Position numbers and translations under genes: made by a program. From assembly GCF_000422765.1 (NCBI RefSeq), contig NZ_AUGR01000019.1, positions 1 to 64,000 of the forward strand: 64,000 nt of DNA, written 5' to 3'. Below the pieces are notes generated by a model. That model was not told the DNA's origin, made no database searches, and was given only the letters and a program-made list of their open reading frames with translations. Positions 49,843 through 59,285 of this stretch are shown in pieces (positions within the stretch are counted from its first letter, which is position 1; each line of letters begins with the position of its first letter). Source of the stretch: Neptunomonas japonica DSM 18939. Lineage in GTDB: Bacteria > Pseudomonadota > Gammaproteobacteria > Pseudomonadales > Balneatricaceae.

Positions 49843-50957
49843 TGAAGACATCAAACCCTTACCCTCTTGCCATACTAAACACCACAGCCGAACCGGTTGC
49901 GGTGCTTTCGCTCGACTTAAACGCCGATGCTAATGGCTGGCAGCAGCTGTTACCCGCTGGGCTCTTTCGTGCTGTAGACGGTCGCCCATTTGATGTACCA
50001 GGTAACCATTGGTTTATTGATGCAGATGTAGCCGCCCACCTTATCGCGCTAGCTAACCAACGCACTAACGACCTCGTCATTGACTATGAACACCAGACTC
50101 TTAAAGCAGAAGAGAACGGCGAACCTGCGCCCGCTTCTGGCTGGTTTAAAGCAATGGAATGGCGCGAAGGTTCCGGCTTGTGGATAAAGCCCAAGTGGAC
50201 ACCTCGCGCTACCGATTTCATAAAAAACGGCGAGTACAAATTCCTCTCTGCCGTTTTCCCTTACGACGCTACCACCGGACGCCCATTGCGGCTGCATTCG
50301 GCTGCGCTAGTTAATCGCCCTGGCATTGATGGCATGCAAGCCGTTGAAGCGCTGGCGGCGCTTTCCCTCACTTCTACACCTAAACCCACTATTACAACGG
50401 AGCATTCTATGGATGAGCTATTAAAAGCAATGCTGGCACAGCTAGGCATTGTTGTTGAAGACGGCAAAGAACCCGATAACGCCGCTGTACTGGCTGCGCT
50501 CAGCGAACTGCAAACAAAAGCAGGTACCGCTGGCACGTTAGCTACCGAAGTTGCAGCCCTTAAAGCTAACGATAATGGCGGTTCGGTAGACCCAGCCAAG
50601 TATGTACCGGTCGAGGCGGTACACCAGTTACATGCACAAATTGCGGTGCTATCGGCTGAAGGCGCGTCCACTCAGCTGGATCAGGTTATCGATAAAGCTA
50701 AACAGGAAGGCCGACTCGTTCCGGCGATGGAGGCTTGGGCGCGAGATCTGGGTAAGCAGGATCTGGCAGCTCTGCAATCCTTCCTGGATAAATCACAACC
50801 CATTGCAGCGCTGGCGGCGATGCAAACCACCGGCAAAAAACCGGATGCAGACAACACCGACCCGCTCGCCACCCTCAGCGAAGATGAAAAATCTGTATGC
50901 CTCGCGACAGGTGTTTCAGAAGCGGACTACCTGAAAACCAAAAAAGGTAATGCGTAA
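49842..50957 (+). CDS. I: Mu gpI-like prohead protease with scaffold domain
   Basis: This 371-residue protein has the Mu I protease pattern in its first half: LVIDYEHQTLKAEENGEPAP ASGWF, EYKFLSAVFPYD and LRLHSAALVNRPGIDGMQAV. The second half is the Ala/Gln-rich scaffold region. As in Mu, an in-frame start (50409) would give the scaffold alone. This starts the head module. Terminase, portal and gp30/F genes, which precede it in Mu, are absent. Confidence 0.92.
   Translation: MKTSNPYPLAILNTTAEPVAVLSLDLNADANGWQQLLPAGLFRAVDGRPFDVPGNHWFIDADVAAHLIALANQRTNDLVIDYEHQTLKAEENGEPAPASGWFKAMEWREGSGLWIKPKWTPRATDFIKNGEYKFLSAVFPYDATTGRPLRLHSAALVNRPGIDGMQAVEALAALSLTSTPKPTITTEHSMDELLKAMLAQLGIVVEDGKEPDNAAVLAALSELQTKAGTAGTLATEVAALKANDNGGSVDPAKYVPVEAVHQLHAQIAVLSAEGASTQLDQVIDKAKQEGRLVPAMEAWARDLGKQDLAALQSFLDKSQPIAALAAMQTTGKKPDADNTDPLATLSEDEKSVCLATGVSEADYLKTKKGNA
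50409..50957 (+). CDS. Z: Nested scaffold protein (Mu Z-like), in frame within the protease gene
   Basis: ATG GAT GAG at 50409 is codon 190 of the protease frame and has its own Shine-Dalgarno, CGGAG, 6 bp upstream. The 182-residue product is highly helical (MDELLKAMLAQLGIVVEDGK, LIDKAKQEGRL) and fits a capsid scaffold. The nested I/Z arrangement is established for Mu. Here it is supported by the internal ribosome-binding site. Confidence 0.78.
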   Translation: MDELLKAMLAQLGIVVEDGKEPDNAAVLAALSELQTKAGTAGTLATEVAALKANDNGGSVDPAKYVPVEAVHQLHAQIAVLSAEGASTQLDQVIDKAKQEGRLVPAMEAWARDLGKQDLAALQSFLDKSQPIAALAAMQTTGKKPDADNTDPLATLSEDEKSVCLATGVSEADYLKTKKGNA

Positions 50958-51352
50958 TGGCTGCTTTAAATAAGAACAGAACGACCCGCCGCCGCGAGAC
51001 CCATTTAAACAATGATCCCGTGGCCGGTGGTGTTCAAATTTTCTCAGGGGCGTTGCTCGTTTTGAATACCAGCGGCTTTGTTGAGCCTGGCACAACGGGC
51101 ACAGGATTACGGGTTCGCGGGGTTGCTCAATATCCATCGGATAACCGAAACGGTATTGATGGTGCGGGTTTGATTGAAAGCATTCGCGGTGCCCATTTGT
51201 TCAAAAACAGCGGTGATATCACGCGGGCTGATATCGGCTCCTCTGCTCACATTGTGGATGACCAAACCGTATCAGCCAACGCGACCGGTAAGTCTCTGGC
51301 AGGTCGCATTGATGATGTAAGTGCAGACGGTGTCTGGGTGTTCATCGAGTAA
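50957..51352 (+). CDS. Head decoration-like protein
   Basis: This 131-residue protein starts at the ATG in the TAATG overlap with the protease stop. It is beta-rich and has the pattern RRRETHLNNDPVAGGVQIF, ALLVLNTSGFVEPGTTGTG and DDQTVSANATGKSLAGRIDD seen in capsid decoration or DUF2190-like proteins that follow the protease in Mu-like phages. The role is inferred from position and fold type. Confidence 0.75.
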   Translation: MAALNKNRTTRRRETHLNNDPVAGGVQIFSGALLVLNTSGFVEPGTTGTGLRVRGVAQYPSDNRNGIDGAGLIESIRGAHLFKNSGDITRADIGSSAHIVDDQTVSANATGKSLAGRIDDVSADGVWVFIE

Positions 51353-51391
51353 CCGTTCGATAAGCCTTTTAAATAAATTCAGGAGAACCTA

Positions 51392-52285
51392 ATGGACGTT
51401 AATGCTCAAAACCTCAGCATCTTAAACACGGCTGTAAACACCGCATTCAATAAAGCATTCAGCGGTGCAGAGTCGATGTATAAGAATATCTGCACGATTG
51501 TTCCTTCAAAAACATCAGCAAATACATACACATGGCTAGGTAACTCAAGCCAGATTCAAGAGTGGATCGGGCCGCGTGTTATCAACCGCCTTAAAAACCA
51601 TGACTTCACCATCAGAAACCGTAAGTTCGAAAAGACCGAAGCCATCCCCAAGGATGCTATCGATGATGACGAGTATGGCACCTACATGCCGCTCTTCGAA
51701 CAGATGGCCGTTAACGCCAAAGAGTTTCCTGATCTGTTGGCATTCCCTTTATTGAAAAACGGATTTACTGAGCTGTGTTACGACGGCCAACCTTACTTTG
51801 ATGGCGACCACCCTGTCGGTAATGACGGTGAAGAAGTCTCGGTCTCTAACATGCAGGCAGGTTCTGGTGAGCCTTGGTTCCTGATGTGTACCAAGCGTCC
51901 TTTAAAGCCATTGATTTGGCAGGAACGCCGTCAATTTAACATCAGCTTTAAAACTGATCCTAAAACGTCAGATCACGTCTTTATGAATGACGAGTTTATC
52001 TGGGGTGTTGATGGTCGTTGCAATGTTGGTTTTGGTCTTTGGCAGCTAGCGTTTGGCTCTAAGGCAGAACTGAATGCAGACAACTACGAAGCCGCAGATG
52101 CCGCCATGATGTCGTTCAAAAATGATGCAGGTTCGCCACTGGGGATCGTTCCCAACCTGATGGTAACGGGTCCTAAGAATAAGGCCAAAGCCAAGAACCT
52201 CTTAAAAGTTATGAACACAGCTAATGGTGCAAGCAACCCCAACTACGAAAGTGTAGAGCTGCTCATCGTTCCTTGGTTGGCATAA
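51392..52285 (+). CDS. T: Major capsid protein (Mu gpT-like)
   Basis: This 297-residue protein matches the Mu-like major head subunit: LSILNTAVNTAFNKAF, then ICTIVPSKTSANTYTWLG, IQEWIGPRVINRLKNHDFTI and the C-terminal NYESVELLIVPWL. Its length is near that of Mu T (305 aa). A strong AGGAG lies upstream of the start. It lies in the standard order after protease and decoration genes. Confidence 0.95.
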   Translation: MDVNAQNLSILNTAVNTAFNKAFSGAESMYKNICTIVPSKTSANTYTWLGNSSQIQEWIGPRVINRLKNHDFTIRNRKFEKTEAIPKDAIDDDEYGTYMPLFEQMAVNAKEFPDLLAFPLLKNGFTELCYDGQPYFDGDHPVGNDGEEVSVSNMQAGSGEPWFLMCTKRPLKPLIWQERRQFNISFKTDPKTSDHVFMNDEFIWGVDGRCNVGFGLWQLAFGSKAELNADNYEAADAAMMSFKNDAGSPLGIVPNLMVTGPKNKAKAKNLLKVMNTANGASNPNYESVELLIVPWLA

Positions 52286-52349
52286 GCCGCGCACCCTTTA
52301 TGTAGGCGGGGCTTAGCCCTGCCTCCTGTTACTCAGGAGAGATAATGAA

Positions 52350-52718
52350 ATGCCTAAGAATACTCATGCTAGTCACATCCGTATTATCGCCGCTGTGCAA
52401 GGCTTTCGCCGTGCCGGTATTGCGCATCCGGCAGAGCCAACCACTTACCCCGTATCTGACTTTTCCAAAGGACAACTGGAGCAGCTTCAAAGCGAGCCGC
52501 GCCTGGTCGTGGAGTTTGTCGAAGCGCCTGAAGCAGATCAGGCAGACAACGAGGAAGGGTCCGTGGGGCCGGACGGTATGGGTGCAAAGCTAGAAGACAT
52601 GACCGTGGCACAACTCAAAGAGATTGCTGCTGCCGGTGAGATTGCAGGTTTTTCCAGCATGAAAAAAGACGCGTTGATTGAAGCGATCAGACTAAAACGC
52701 GATTGGATGGGGCAGTAA
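52350..52718 (+). CDS. Mu gp35-like head-region protein with SAP/HeH-type C terminus
   Basis: This is a 122-residue protein. The N-terminal part (IIAAVQGFRRAGIAHPAEPT) matches the HI1506/gp35 type found after the capsid gene in Mu-like phages. The C-terminal 45 residues (MTVAQLKEIAAAGEIAGFSS MKKDALIEAI) form a helix-extended-helix (SAP/Rho-N-like) module that may bind DNA. AGGAGA lies upstream. Confidence 0.8.
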   Translation: MPKNTHASHIRIIAAVQGFRRAGIAHPAEPTTYPVSDFSKGQLEQLQSEPRLVVEFVEAPEADQADNEEGSVGPDGMGAKLEDMTVAQLKEIAAAGEIAGFSSMKKDALIEAIRLKRDWMGQ

Positions 52719-52721
52719 CCG

Positions 52722-53144
52722 ATGTACGCCGTTAAAACAGACATGCTGACCCGCTTCGGTGAGGAGGAGCTGATCCTCCTTACCGATCACGATGCCGACG
52801 CGGGTGTGATTAATGATGCCATGTTAAATCAAGCATTGGCTGATGCCAGTGCCGAGATCGATGGCTACTTAGGCGGACGCTATACCCTGCCCTTGCCCAA
52901 CATACCGGCAGTGTTAGTGCGTATTAGCTGTGATATTACCCGCTATTTACTGCATGACGAACATGCGCCTGATCGCATTAAAGAGCGCTACGACGGTGCA
53001 GTGAGTTTTCTTAATAAGCTAGGTAACGGCTCAATTAGCTTAGGCATGCCCGATGAAGGCGACGCCAGCCCTAGCAATAACACCGCACAAATCAGCAGTG
53101 CTGGCAGTGTGTTTGGTCGTGAGTCGAGCAAGGACTTCATCTGA
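52722..53144 (+). CDS. DUF1320 (Mu gp36-like) head-tail adaptor
   Basis: This 140-residue protein has the DUF1320 pattern TDMLTRFGEEELILLTDHDA, LNQALADASAEIDGYLGGRY and CDITRYLLHDEHAPDRIKER. It is expected at the head-tail interface. It overlaps the next gene by one base (TGATG). Confidence 0.9.
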   Translation: MYAVKTDMLTRFGEEELILLTDHDADAGVINDAMLNQALADASAEIDGYLGGRYTLPLPNIPAVLVRISCDITRYLLHDEHAPDRIKERYDGAVSFLNKLGNGSISLGMPDEGDASPSNNTAQISSAGSVFGRESSKDFI

Positions 53145-53566
53145 TGTACTTGCTAACGGATAACTACCTCATTGCAGAAGATCACCTGGTGCAACGCCTC
53201 GCTACTATCGAGGGCTTGCGCAAGGTGTATCGCAGTTGTGATCTGGCCGAGATGAAAGAACGCGGACAAGTCACGCCTGCAGCCCATGTGATCTATGCCG
53301 GTGATGCTGTGCCAAATACCGCGCAAGGCGGTGTTTCGGCACACGTCACTCAAACATGGATGGTGGTCATTACCGTTAGTTTACGAGACCAAAGCAAAGC
53401 GGGGCCGCTCATGGCTTCCGTGCTGAGCGAGATGGCTGGCCTACATGGTGATCTGGGCAACTTTGTGCGGGTCAACGCCCCCTCTCGCCCAGGCTTCTCA
53501 AATGGCTTTGGCTATTACCCGATTGCCTATCAAATCAAATTCAAAACCAAAGGAGCCCTCAAATGA
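53144..53566 (+). CDS. Mu gp37-like tail completion/terminator protein
   Basis: This is a 140-residue protein that starts within TGATG of the preceding stop. A helix (LVQRLATIEGLRKVYRSCDL), a central VIYAGDAVP strand, a TQTWMVVITVSLRDQ strand and a C-terminal YYPIAYQIKFKTKG strand resemble tail-terminator/DUF1834-type proteins in this position. It overlaps the tail tube gene by 4 bp. The function is from order and fold type. Confidence 0.75.
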   Translation: MYLLTDNYLIAEDHLVQRLATIEGLRKVYRSCDLAEMKERGQVTPAAHVIYAGDAVPNTAQGGVSAHVTQTWMVVITVSLRDQSKAGPLMASVLSEMAGLHGDLGNFVRVNAPSRPGFSNGFGYYPIAYQIKFKTKGALK

Positions 53567-54309
53567 GCGGACTACTCTTAGCAGGCGATGTGTATTTTGA
53601 TCGCTTTGATGCCACCGGAAACTCAACAGGATTAGTCGGGCCGTTGAATGCCACACAGCTGCAGATCAACACCCCGTCTGAATCCAAAGATCGCTCCTCT
53701 AAAAAGAAACTCTCGTACGGCCAAGCCTTAGACAGTGTCACCATTGCTCAGCCAAGCGAGTTAGCGATCGCGTTTGATGATCAACCCGCTGAGATGCTGG
53801 CCATGGCCTTACTGGGTGAGACTGATACGATTAATCAGGGTGCAGGAAACGTAGCCGATGCGGTTGTCAGCGTATTAGCTAAAGGCCGCTGGACAAAGTT
53901 AGTGCATAGTAATCTGGCCGAAGCAGGTATCAGTGCAAAGCTGGCCTCAGATGATAGCCCCGTCAGTGCAGCCGCTTATGAGATTAACTATGCCGCTGGT
54001 TTAATCCGCGCTGTGGCCGGAGGTGTATTAGAAGCAGGCGTTGATATCAAGCTCACCTACGATCACGCAGCCATTGCAGGCTCTCGTATTAACGGCGGTA
54101 TTCGTCCCACCATTCGTGCCCGTATCTTCCTGGACGGTATCAACTTAGCCACCGGCTTACCCGTTAAGTGCGACATTCCCGAAGTCTCGCTGGCACCCAC
54201 CGCCGCAGTCGATTTGATGGCCAGCGAGTACGTCACCACCACGCTCGGCGGCAAGGTTCTTCTGCGTAATGGTGAAACCGCCCCCTTCTATCTTGATCAA
54301 GAAGACTAA
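53563..54309 (+). CDS. Major tail tube protein, siphovirus type (B3/D3112-like)
   Basis: This is a 248-residue protein starting in ATGA overlap. The beta-rich pattern (LLLAGDVYFDRFDATGNSTG, then LKGRWTKL and AAYEINYAAGLIRAVAGG VLEAG) and the absence of any sheath gene in the prophage indicate a non-contractile tail tube protein. It is unlike Mu gpM. This places the tail with transposable siphoviruses of the B3/D3112 type. Confidence 0.8.
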   Translation: MSGLLLAGDVYFDRFDATGNSTGLVGPLNATQLQINTPSESKDRSSKKKLSYGQALDSVTIAQPSELAIAFDDQPAEMLAMALLGETDTINQGAGNVADAVVSVLAKGRWTKLVHSNLAEAGISAKLASDDSPVSAAAYEINYAAGLIRAVAGGVLEAGVDIKLTYDHAAIAGSRINGGIRPTIRARIFLDGINLATGLPVKCDIPEVSLAPTAAVDLMASEYVTTTLGGKVLLRNGETAPFYLDQED

Positions 54310-54315
54310 TCCGCC

Positions 54316-56397
54316 ATGGCTTTGCGCGAAACAGCACTCTCCATTGTTATTAGGGCGCGTGATCTATCCAGCAATGTGCTGGGTAGATTTCGGCGTGCGA
54401 TAAACGGTACCGGCGAAGCGTCTGATACAGCGGGACAGCAAGTTGAGAAGTTAACCCGAAGAGTCATCGCCCTCGCTGGAACTTACCTGGGCATCAATGC
54501 GCTGAAAAAAGCCATTGGCGGCATAATTGGCACCGGCGCTCGGTTCGAGCAGCTCGAAACCCAGATCAATTCCATGATGGGGTCTATTGAAGCCGGTGAA
54601 GCAGCCACGGCTTGGATTAAAGACTTCGCTTCTAAAACCCCGACCGATCTTGCCGGTGTAACCGAAGGCTTTATTAAGCTGAAAGCTTTGGGTATCGATC
54701 CAATGAATGGCAGCTATCAAGCCATTATCGATCAAACCTCTAAGCTAGGTTTTACCCAGGAGAAAATGGAAGGCGTCATTCTTGCCGTAGGCCAGGCATG
54801 GACAAAACAGAAACTCCAGCAAGAAGAAGCAAACCAGCTGATCGAGCGTGGTGTACCGGTGTGGGATCTGCTCGCCAAAGCCACCGGTAAGAACACAGCC
54901 GAACTACAAAAGCTTAGCTCTGCAGGTAAGTTAGGTCGCAAAGAGATCAAGTTGTTCATTGATGAGATGGGCCGATCTTCTCAGGGCGCAGCTGCTGAAC
55001 AGATGCGTACCTGGAACGGCTTAGTTAGTAATATTAAAGACTCTTGGACAAACTTCGTCGGTCAGATCGCCGATGCCGGTATCTTCGACTTTGCTAAAGA
55101 TCAGCTTACAGAATTGACCGTACTGGCAGCAAAGATGGCCGCCGACGGTCGTTTAAAAGAGTACGCCCAGCAGATCTCTGATTATTTGGTGAAGGTAGCA
55201 ACACGCACCAAAGACTTTGTTAATGATGCGGTAGCCAACTTCGATCTCATTGTGAGCGGTGCTGAAAAAACAGTGGCAGGATTCTCGCTGATATTTAACG
55301 GCTTTACCGCAGGCGTTAAAACTATCGCTGGGTCTGTGTCTTCTGCGATATCTGTGATCCTGAGTTCATTAGCCAGCGGCCTTGAAGCCGCACAGCTGGA
55401 TGACGCTGCCGCGAACTTACGCATCAAAGCCGGTGCCATGGCGGCGGTGAGTGATGCATTTAAGAAAGAACTAGAGCAAGATTCAAAAGATATTAAAGCT
55501 GCCTGGGACACACTCAACAATCAAAGTTTTAACGGTGCAAAGCAGGCGGTAAAAAGCCTCTCTCAAACAGTCACTCAAGAAAAAACAAAACTGGTAAAGA
55601 GCTTTGAAGAGATTGCCAGCAAGGCAGACTCCAGCAGCGAGCAGATTCGTAATGCCTTTATTAACGGTATCCACACCGCTAAAACTGAATCAGACGTCAA
55701 AGCGCTGGCGAGTCATTTTAGTGAGCTAGGGGCCGAGGGTCGCGTCTCAGCCGATCATATTGTTCAAGGGTTAGATCTGGTCTCCGGTGCGTTAGATAAA
55801 ATCGCCACGAAAGCAGAGAGTGCCAAAAGTGCCGTCAACGGTATTAGCACTTCAACTCAAGGCATTAAAGATCATCTCACGGCGCTGGATGAGGCCGCTG
55901 AAGCACAGGATAAGAAAGCCTCAACCACAAAGAAAGACTCTAAAACCATTGAAGACAACACCGACGCCACCGATAAAAACACCGAGTCAGTGCGCGCCAA
56001 TCGTGGTGCCGCGCTAACCCTTGCAGGCCAAACCGGTGCGGCATGGGATGCGGCCAGTGAGCAGATGGGGGCAGCGTATGACCGGTTAACCGATGGCATG
56101 TCACACGCTGTGAGTAAGTTTGGTAGCTTGCCGCGTGCAGCGTTCTCCTATGTGAAAGACTTTGCGGATGCCTATTGGCGTGCTGAAAAAGCCGCTGTGA
56201 GTTTGCAAAAGTCCTATGACAACCAGCAAGCCTCACTTGAGCAACATCTCACCAGCCTGACAGAAGCCGATACCGTCACCGCTGCCATGGTGGCCAATGC
56301 CGAACGTGCCGTTAATTCCTATGACTTATTGGGTGATCAGCAGCTCAGCCCGTTACGTAATGCTATCTCAGCCATTAAGTCAGATATGGAAGCTTGA
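54316..56397 (+). CDS. Tape measure protein
   Basis: This 693-residue protein follows the tube gene by 6 bp. The N-terminal tape-measure domain (about 75-270) includes INSMMGSIEAGEAATAWIKD, IKLKALGIDPMNGSYQAIID and AGKLGRKEIKLFIDEMGRSS. Hydrophobic segments (about 325-356) and long helices with Ser/Ala/Lys repeats make up the rest. It sets tail length by analogy. The following small protein may be its C-terminal continuation. Confidence 0.9.
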   Translation: MALRETALSIVIRARDLSSNVLGRFRRAINGTGEASDTAGQQVEKLTRRVIALAGTYLGINALKKAIGGIIGTGARFEQLETQINSMMGSIEAGEAATAWIKDFASKTPTDLAGVTEGFIKLKALGIDPMNGSYQAIIDQTSKLGFTQEKMEGVILAVGQAWTKQKLQQEEANQLIERGVPVWDLLAKATGKNTAELQKLSSAGKLGRKEIKLFIDEMGRSSQGAAAEQMRTWNGLVSNIKDSWTNFVGQIADAGIFDFAKDQLTELTVLAAKMAADGRLKEYAQQISDYLVKVATRTKDFVNDAVANFDLIVSGAEKTVAGFSLIFNGFTAGVKTIAGSVSSAISVILSSLASGLEAAQLDDAAANLRIKAGAMAAVSDAFKKELEQDSKDIKAAWDTLNNQSFNGAKQAVKSLSQTVTQEKTKLVKSFEEIASKADSSSEQIRNAFINGIHTAKTESDVKALASHFSELGAEGRVSADHIVQGLDLVSGALDKIATKAESAKSAVNGISTSTQGIKDHLTALDEAAEAQDKKASTTKKDSKTIEDNTDATDKNTESVRANRGAALTLAGQTGAAWDAASEQMGAAYDRLTDGMSHAVSKFGSLPRAAFSYVKDFADAYWRAEKAAVSLQKSYDNQQASLEQHLTSLTEADTVTAAMVANAERAVNSYDLLGDQQLSPLRNAISAIKSDMEA

Positions 56398-56792
56398 CCG
56401 ACTCATTAGAGAACACCGTTGGCAGCTTGCAGGATGAGCTGGATCGCCTTAATGGGGATGCCGTTGCCATTGAAGACCGCGCTTATCAGAAGAAACGTGA
56501 CGCCCTGGAAGAGCAAGCCGACCTAGCCGCTAAACAAAACAATAGTGATGCCAGCGGTGAAGCCCGCGAGGCGTTACGCCTGTTAGAAAAAACCTACCAG
56601 ATCAAACGTAGCCAGGCACAAGAGCAGCAAACACAAAACCAGCAGACACCTAACGCCCAAGGATTACCCAGCAAAACGGTACGTGTTGAGTTTCAAAACG
56701 CTACCGGTGGCAGCTATACCGGTGACTTTGATAATGACGGTGCAGCGCAACTTTTGGCACAACTTGAAGGCGCGAGATTTGTATCCTCATGA
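56394..56792 (+). CDS. Tail protein downstream of tape measure, TTG start
   Basis: This is a 132-residue protein whose TTG start overlaps the tape measure stop (TTGA). It has no further Met, so no ATG start is available. The protein is helical and Gln-rich (TVGSLQDELDRLNGDAVAIE, EQQTQNQQTPNA), with a beta C terminus (VRVEFQNATGGSYTGDFDN). It could be a separate small tail protein or a -1-frame C-terminal piece of the tape measure. It overlaps the next gene by 4 bp. Confidence 0.65.
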   Translation: MTDSLENTVGSLQDELDRLNGDAVAIEDRAYQKKRDALEEQADLAAKQNNSDASGEAREALRLLEKTYQIKRSQAQEQQTQNQQTPNAQGLPSKTVRVEFQNATGGSYTGDFDNDGAAQLLAQLEGARFVSS

Positions 56793-57148
56793 ATACCTTA
56801 GATGCGATTACCTTACCTGATGATCTGGTCTGGCCCGACGAGCTGGAATGGTCGCCAGTAGAGCAAACAATCGACTACGCCACAGGCGGGATGTTGATTA
56901 TCCAGGAAGGTGTTAAACAAGCCGGACGCCCTATTAATTTGAGCGGGTTAATCACGCGCAGCGTGCTGCTCAATCTGCGCACACTGGCCGCTACACCGGC
57001 AGAACATACACTCACATTCAATGGCCAGATCTACACCGTGCGCTTTCGTTATGCCGACGGCGCTATTGCCGCCCGTGAGCTGGTTGGTTATGCCGATCCA
57101 GACGACCACGACTACTACGAAACAACTTTACGCTTTATTGAGGTTTAA
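56789..57148 (+). CDS. Small distal-tail-type protein
   Basis: This is a 119-residue protein in ATGA overlap with the previous gene. The pattern ITLPDDLVWPDELEWSPVEQ, MLIIQEGVKQAGRPINLSGL and AEHTLTFNGQIYTVRFRYAD is that of a short beta-sandwich protein seen after tape measures in B3-like phages. It is likely part of the tail tip. Confidence 0.78.
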   Translation: MNTLDAITLPDDLVWPDELEWSPVEQTIDYATGGMLIIQEGVKQAGRPINLSGLITRSVLLNLRTLAATPAEHTLTFNGQIYTVRFRYADGAIAARELVGYADPDDHDYYETTLRFIEV

Positions 57149-57150
57149 CG

Positions 57151-59283
57151 ATGACCATTACCCGCGCCGATATTCACTTATTCAAAGCCCAGGACAACAC
57201 CGACAATGATAACGGCGGCGGATCGATGACCGGCGTTGAAGTGGTCGATGGTGAGATTAACAACCTCTTTCCTGATATATCGCGTCTAGACACCGTTAAT
57301 GGCGATGTGTCCATGCGCAAGCTGTTTCCTTCTGTGACGACTGACAACACCGATATCTACTATGGCGCGCATAGTATCGTTCGCAAAAACCCCGATGATC
57401 CCCGCGTCTCAGTGATACTGACCCATACAGACGATCCGCACGATACGCGCATCGAGGCGCAGCAACGTGTTGAGTCTTATATGTCACTCTCGTATGAAGC
57501 CATTTTTTACCTATACGGCAACCATATTCAGGGCATGAAAGCCCTCACATTTTTATCACGCCCTGAGAATGATTCGCCGGAAATTGGCGAGGTGTACGTG
57601 CTAACCAATGGCACCCACACGCAATACGTGCGCGTGCAAGCCGTGGATGATACCGAAGTATTGTTGAGCTTTTCTAACGGGGGAAGCTTTACCGATTACA
57701 AACGAAAGCTATCAATAGTCACCATCACGCAAGCGTTAGAGCATGACTTTGAAGGCTCTGCGTTTAGCCCTGCCGGTAATCTCTCCGATGTGCATACGTA
57801 TCATACGGCCATCGCCAACGCGACCAAGTTCTATGGCACCAAAACTCTCGCTGAAGACTTCACCACCAGTCAAACAGCCTTGGTGGTTGATTCGATACAT
57901 CAGCAGCTGGTGCCTTCAACGTTGCAGCAAACGCCGATGGTGAATAAGCCAGGCACGCCTGATTTAAATGTGTTGATCACAACGACAGACCTCAACAACT
58001 TCTCTAATATTTTGCCTAGCTATGCCAATAGATTCACAGTGCCTGTTCAAAATGTATATTTCGGCGCATCGAATAACTATGAGGATACATTAGAGACGGG
58101 CATGCCTATTGAGCCAGGTTCTCTGTCTACTCTATTTGGGGCTGTTGATGATGGCTCGGGCGTGTTGGTTGGAACCTCTTATGGATTCACGGCGCGTATA
58201 GACTATCTAACAGGGACTATTTATGGCAAGACAACAACATCAGTGGGTACGGCGGTAACACTGTATTTTAAGCCTGCAACGCTTGTCACGGTGCCCGCTA
58301 AGTTCACCTCGTTTATCGACATTACCACGCTTAATAACAGCCTGGTATTTGTTAAAAATATCTCGCCGCCTCCCTCGCCAGCCTCTCTACGTATCGATTA
58401 TCGAAGTGGCGGTAAATGGTATCGCATTGAGTCGAGTGGCTTGCTGGCATTAGGGGATGATCCCAGTATTGGCATAGGTGCTATTGCTTACAATGGCGAT
58501 GGAACAGCCACCGTGTCAGTCACGCTAGGTGCTGAGCCCGATGTAGGTTCAAAGCTTATCTATACCTGGGCGTCTGCATGGGGATATAAGAGCATCACCG
58601 GAACATATGACGCTAACAGCCGTTATGAAATCCAGCTCCCGCCCGCTGCTGAAAACATCAATAAAATCATGGTCAGGTTTACCGTAACTAACGGGTTTTC
58701 GACTACGACCCTTTGGGATGGTGTTTCATTTAACACAACGGTTGGTTCAGGATCGATCACGGCAACATTTGATAGCACGACCAACAAAATACTCATTGAT
58801 AAGTTTATCTATGCGGGCACAGAAGTTGTGCCGCAATCTTTTTATTATGACTACGATGTTGATGCGGGCGCAGGATCAGAGTTCACGCCGCAAACCACCA
58901 CGAACGTGCCTGATGGGGCTGGCGTTGTAACTGTCACGCTAGGGGCTTCAGTGACCGGTGGTGATTTTTATATCAGCTATCCATTAGTCATGGAGTACTT
59001 CGGCGTTAGCACCACCTTTACGGTAATGGTTAACCAGGCGGGGCAGATATTCTCACTGTCGTTAAGCGGTGGTGAGTATGTCAGTTTACTGTCTGTCTTC
59101 AATACACAAACGCCAACCCTCACCAATTTCACCGTCAATGCAGGCGCAGGCACCGTGGTGTTTCATCCTTCCGATGGCTTGTCCGGCCTTATTAAAACCT
59201 ACAGCGTCACAACGCCGGTCTACACAGCCCCCGAATCCGTATCACGCGACGGGAACAATAAACTCAATATTATGGGCGCTTAA
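57151..59283 (+). CDS. Large tail tip protein (B3-like)
   Basis: This 710-residue protein is beta-rich in nature, with a folded N-terminal part (VDGEINNLFPDISRLDTVNG, MRKLFPSVTTDNTDIYYGAH) similar to proteins of the B3/D3112 tail. Many Gly/Thr/Ser-rich strands follow. No enzyme motif is visible. It is 2 bp after the previous gene and 2 bp before the next, so it belongs to one operon. Confidence 0.75.
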   Translation: MTITRADIHLFKAQDNTDNDNGGGSMTGVEVVDGEINNLFPDISRLDTVNGDVSMRKLFPSVTTDNTDIYYGAHSIVRKNPDDPRVSVILTHTDDPHDTRIEAQQRVESYMSLSYEAIFYLYGNHIQGMKALTFLSRPENDSPEIGEVYVLTNGTHTQYVRVQAVDDTEVLLSFSNGGSFTDYKRKLSIVTITQALEHDFEGSAFSPAGNLSDVHTYHTAIANATKFYGTKTLAEDFTTSQTALVVDSIHQQLVPSTLQQTPMVNKPGTPDLNVLITTTDLNNFSNILPSYANRFTVPVQNVYFGASNNYEDTLETGMPIEPGSLSTLFGAVDDGSGVLVGTSYGFTARIDYLTGTIYGKTTTSVGTAVTLYFKPATLVTVPAKFTSFIDITTLNNSLVFVKNISPPPSPASLRIDYRSGGKWYRIESSGLLALGDDPSIGIGAIAYNGDGTATVSVTLGAEPDVGSKLIYTWASAWGYKSITGTYDANSRYEIQLPPAAENINKIMVRFTVTNGFSTTTLWDGVSFNTTVGSGSITATFDSTTNKILIDKFIYAGTEVVPQSFYYDYDVDAGAGSEFTPQTTTNVPDGAGVVTVTLGASVTGGDFYISYPLVMEYFGVSTTFTVMVNQAGQIFSLSLSGGEYVSLLSVFNTQTPTLTNFTVNAGAGTVVFHPSDGLSGLIKTYSVTTPVYTAPESVSRDGNNKLNIMGA

Positions 59284-59285
59284 TC

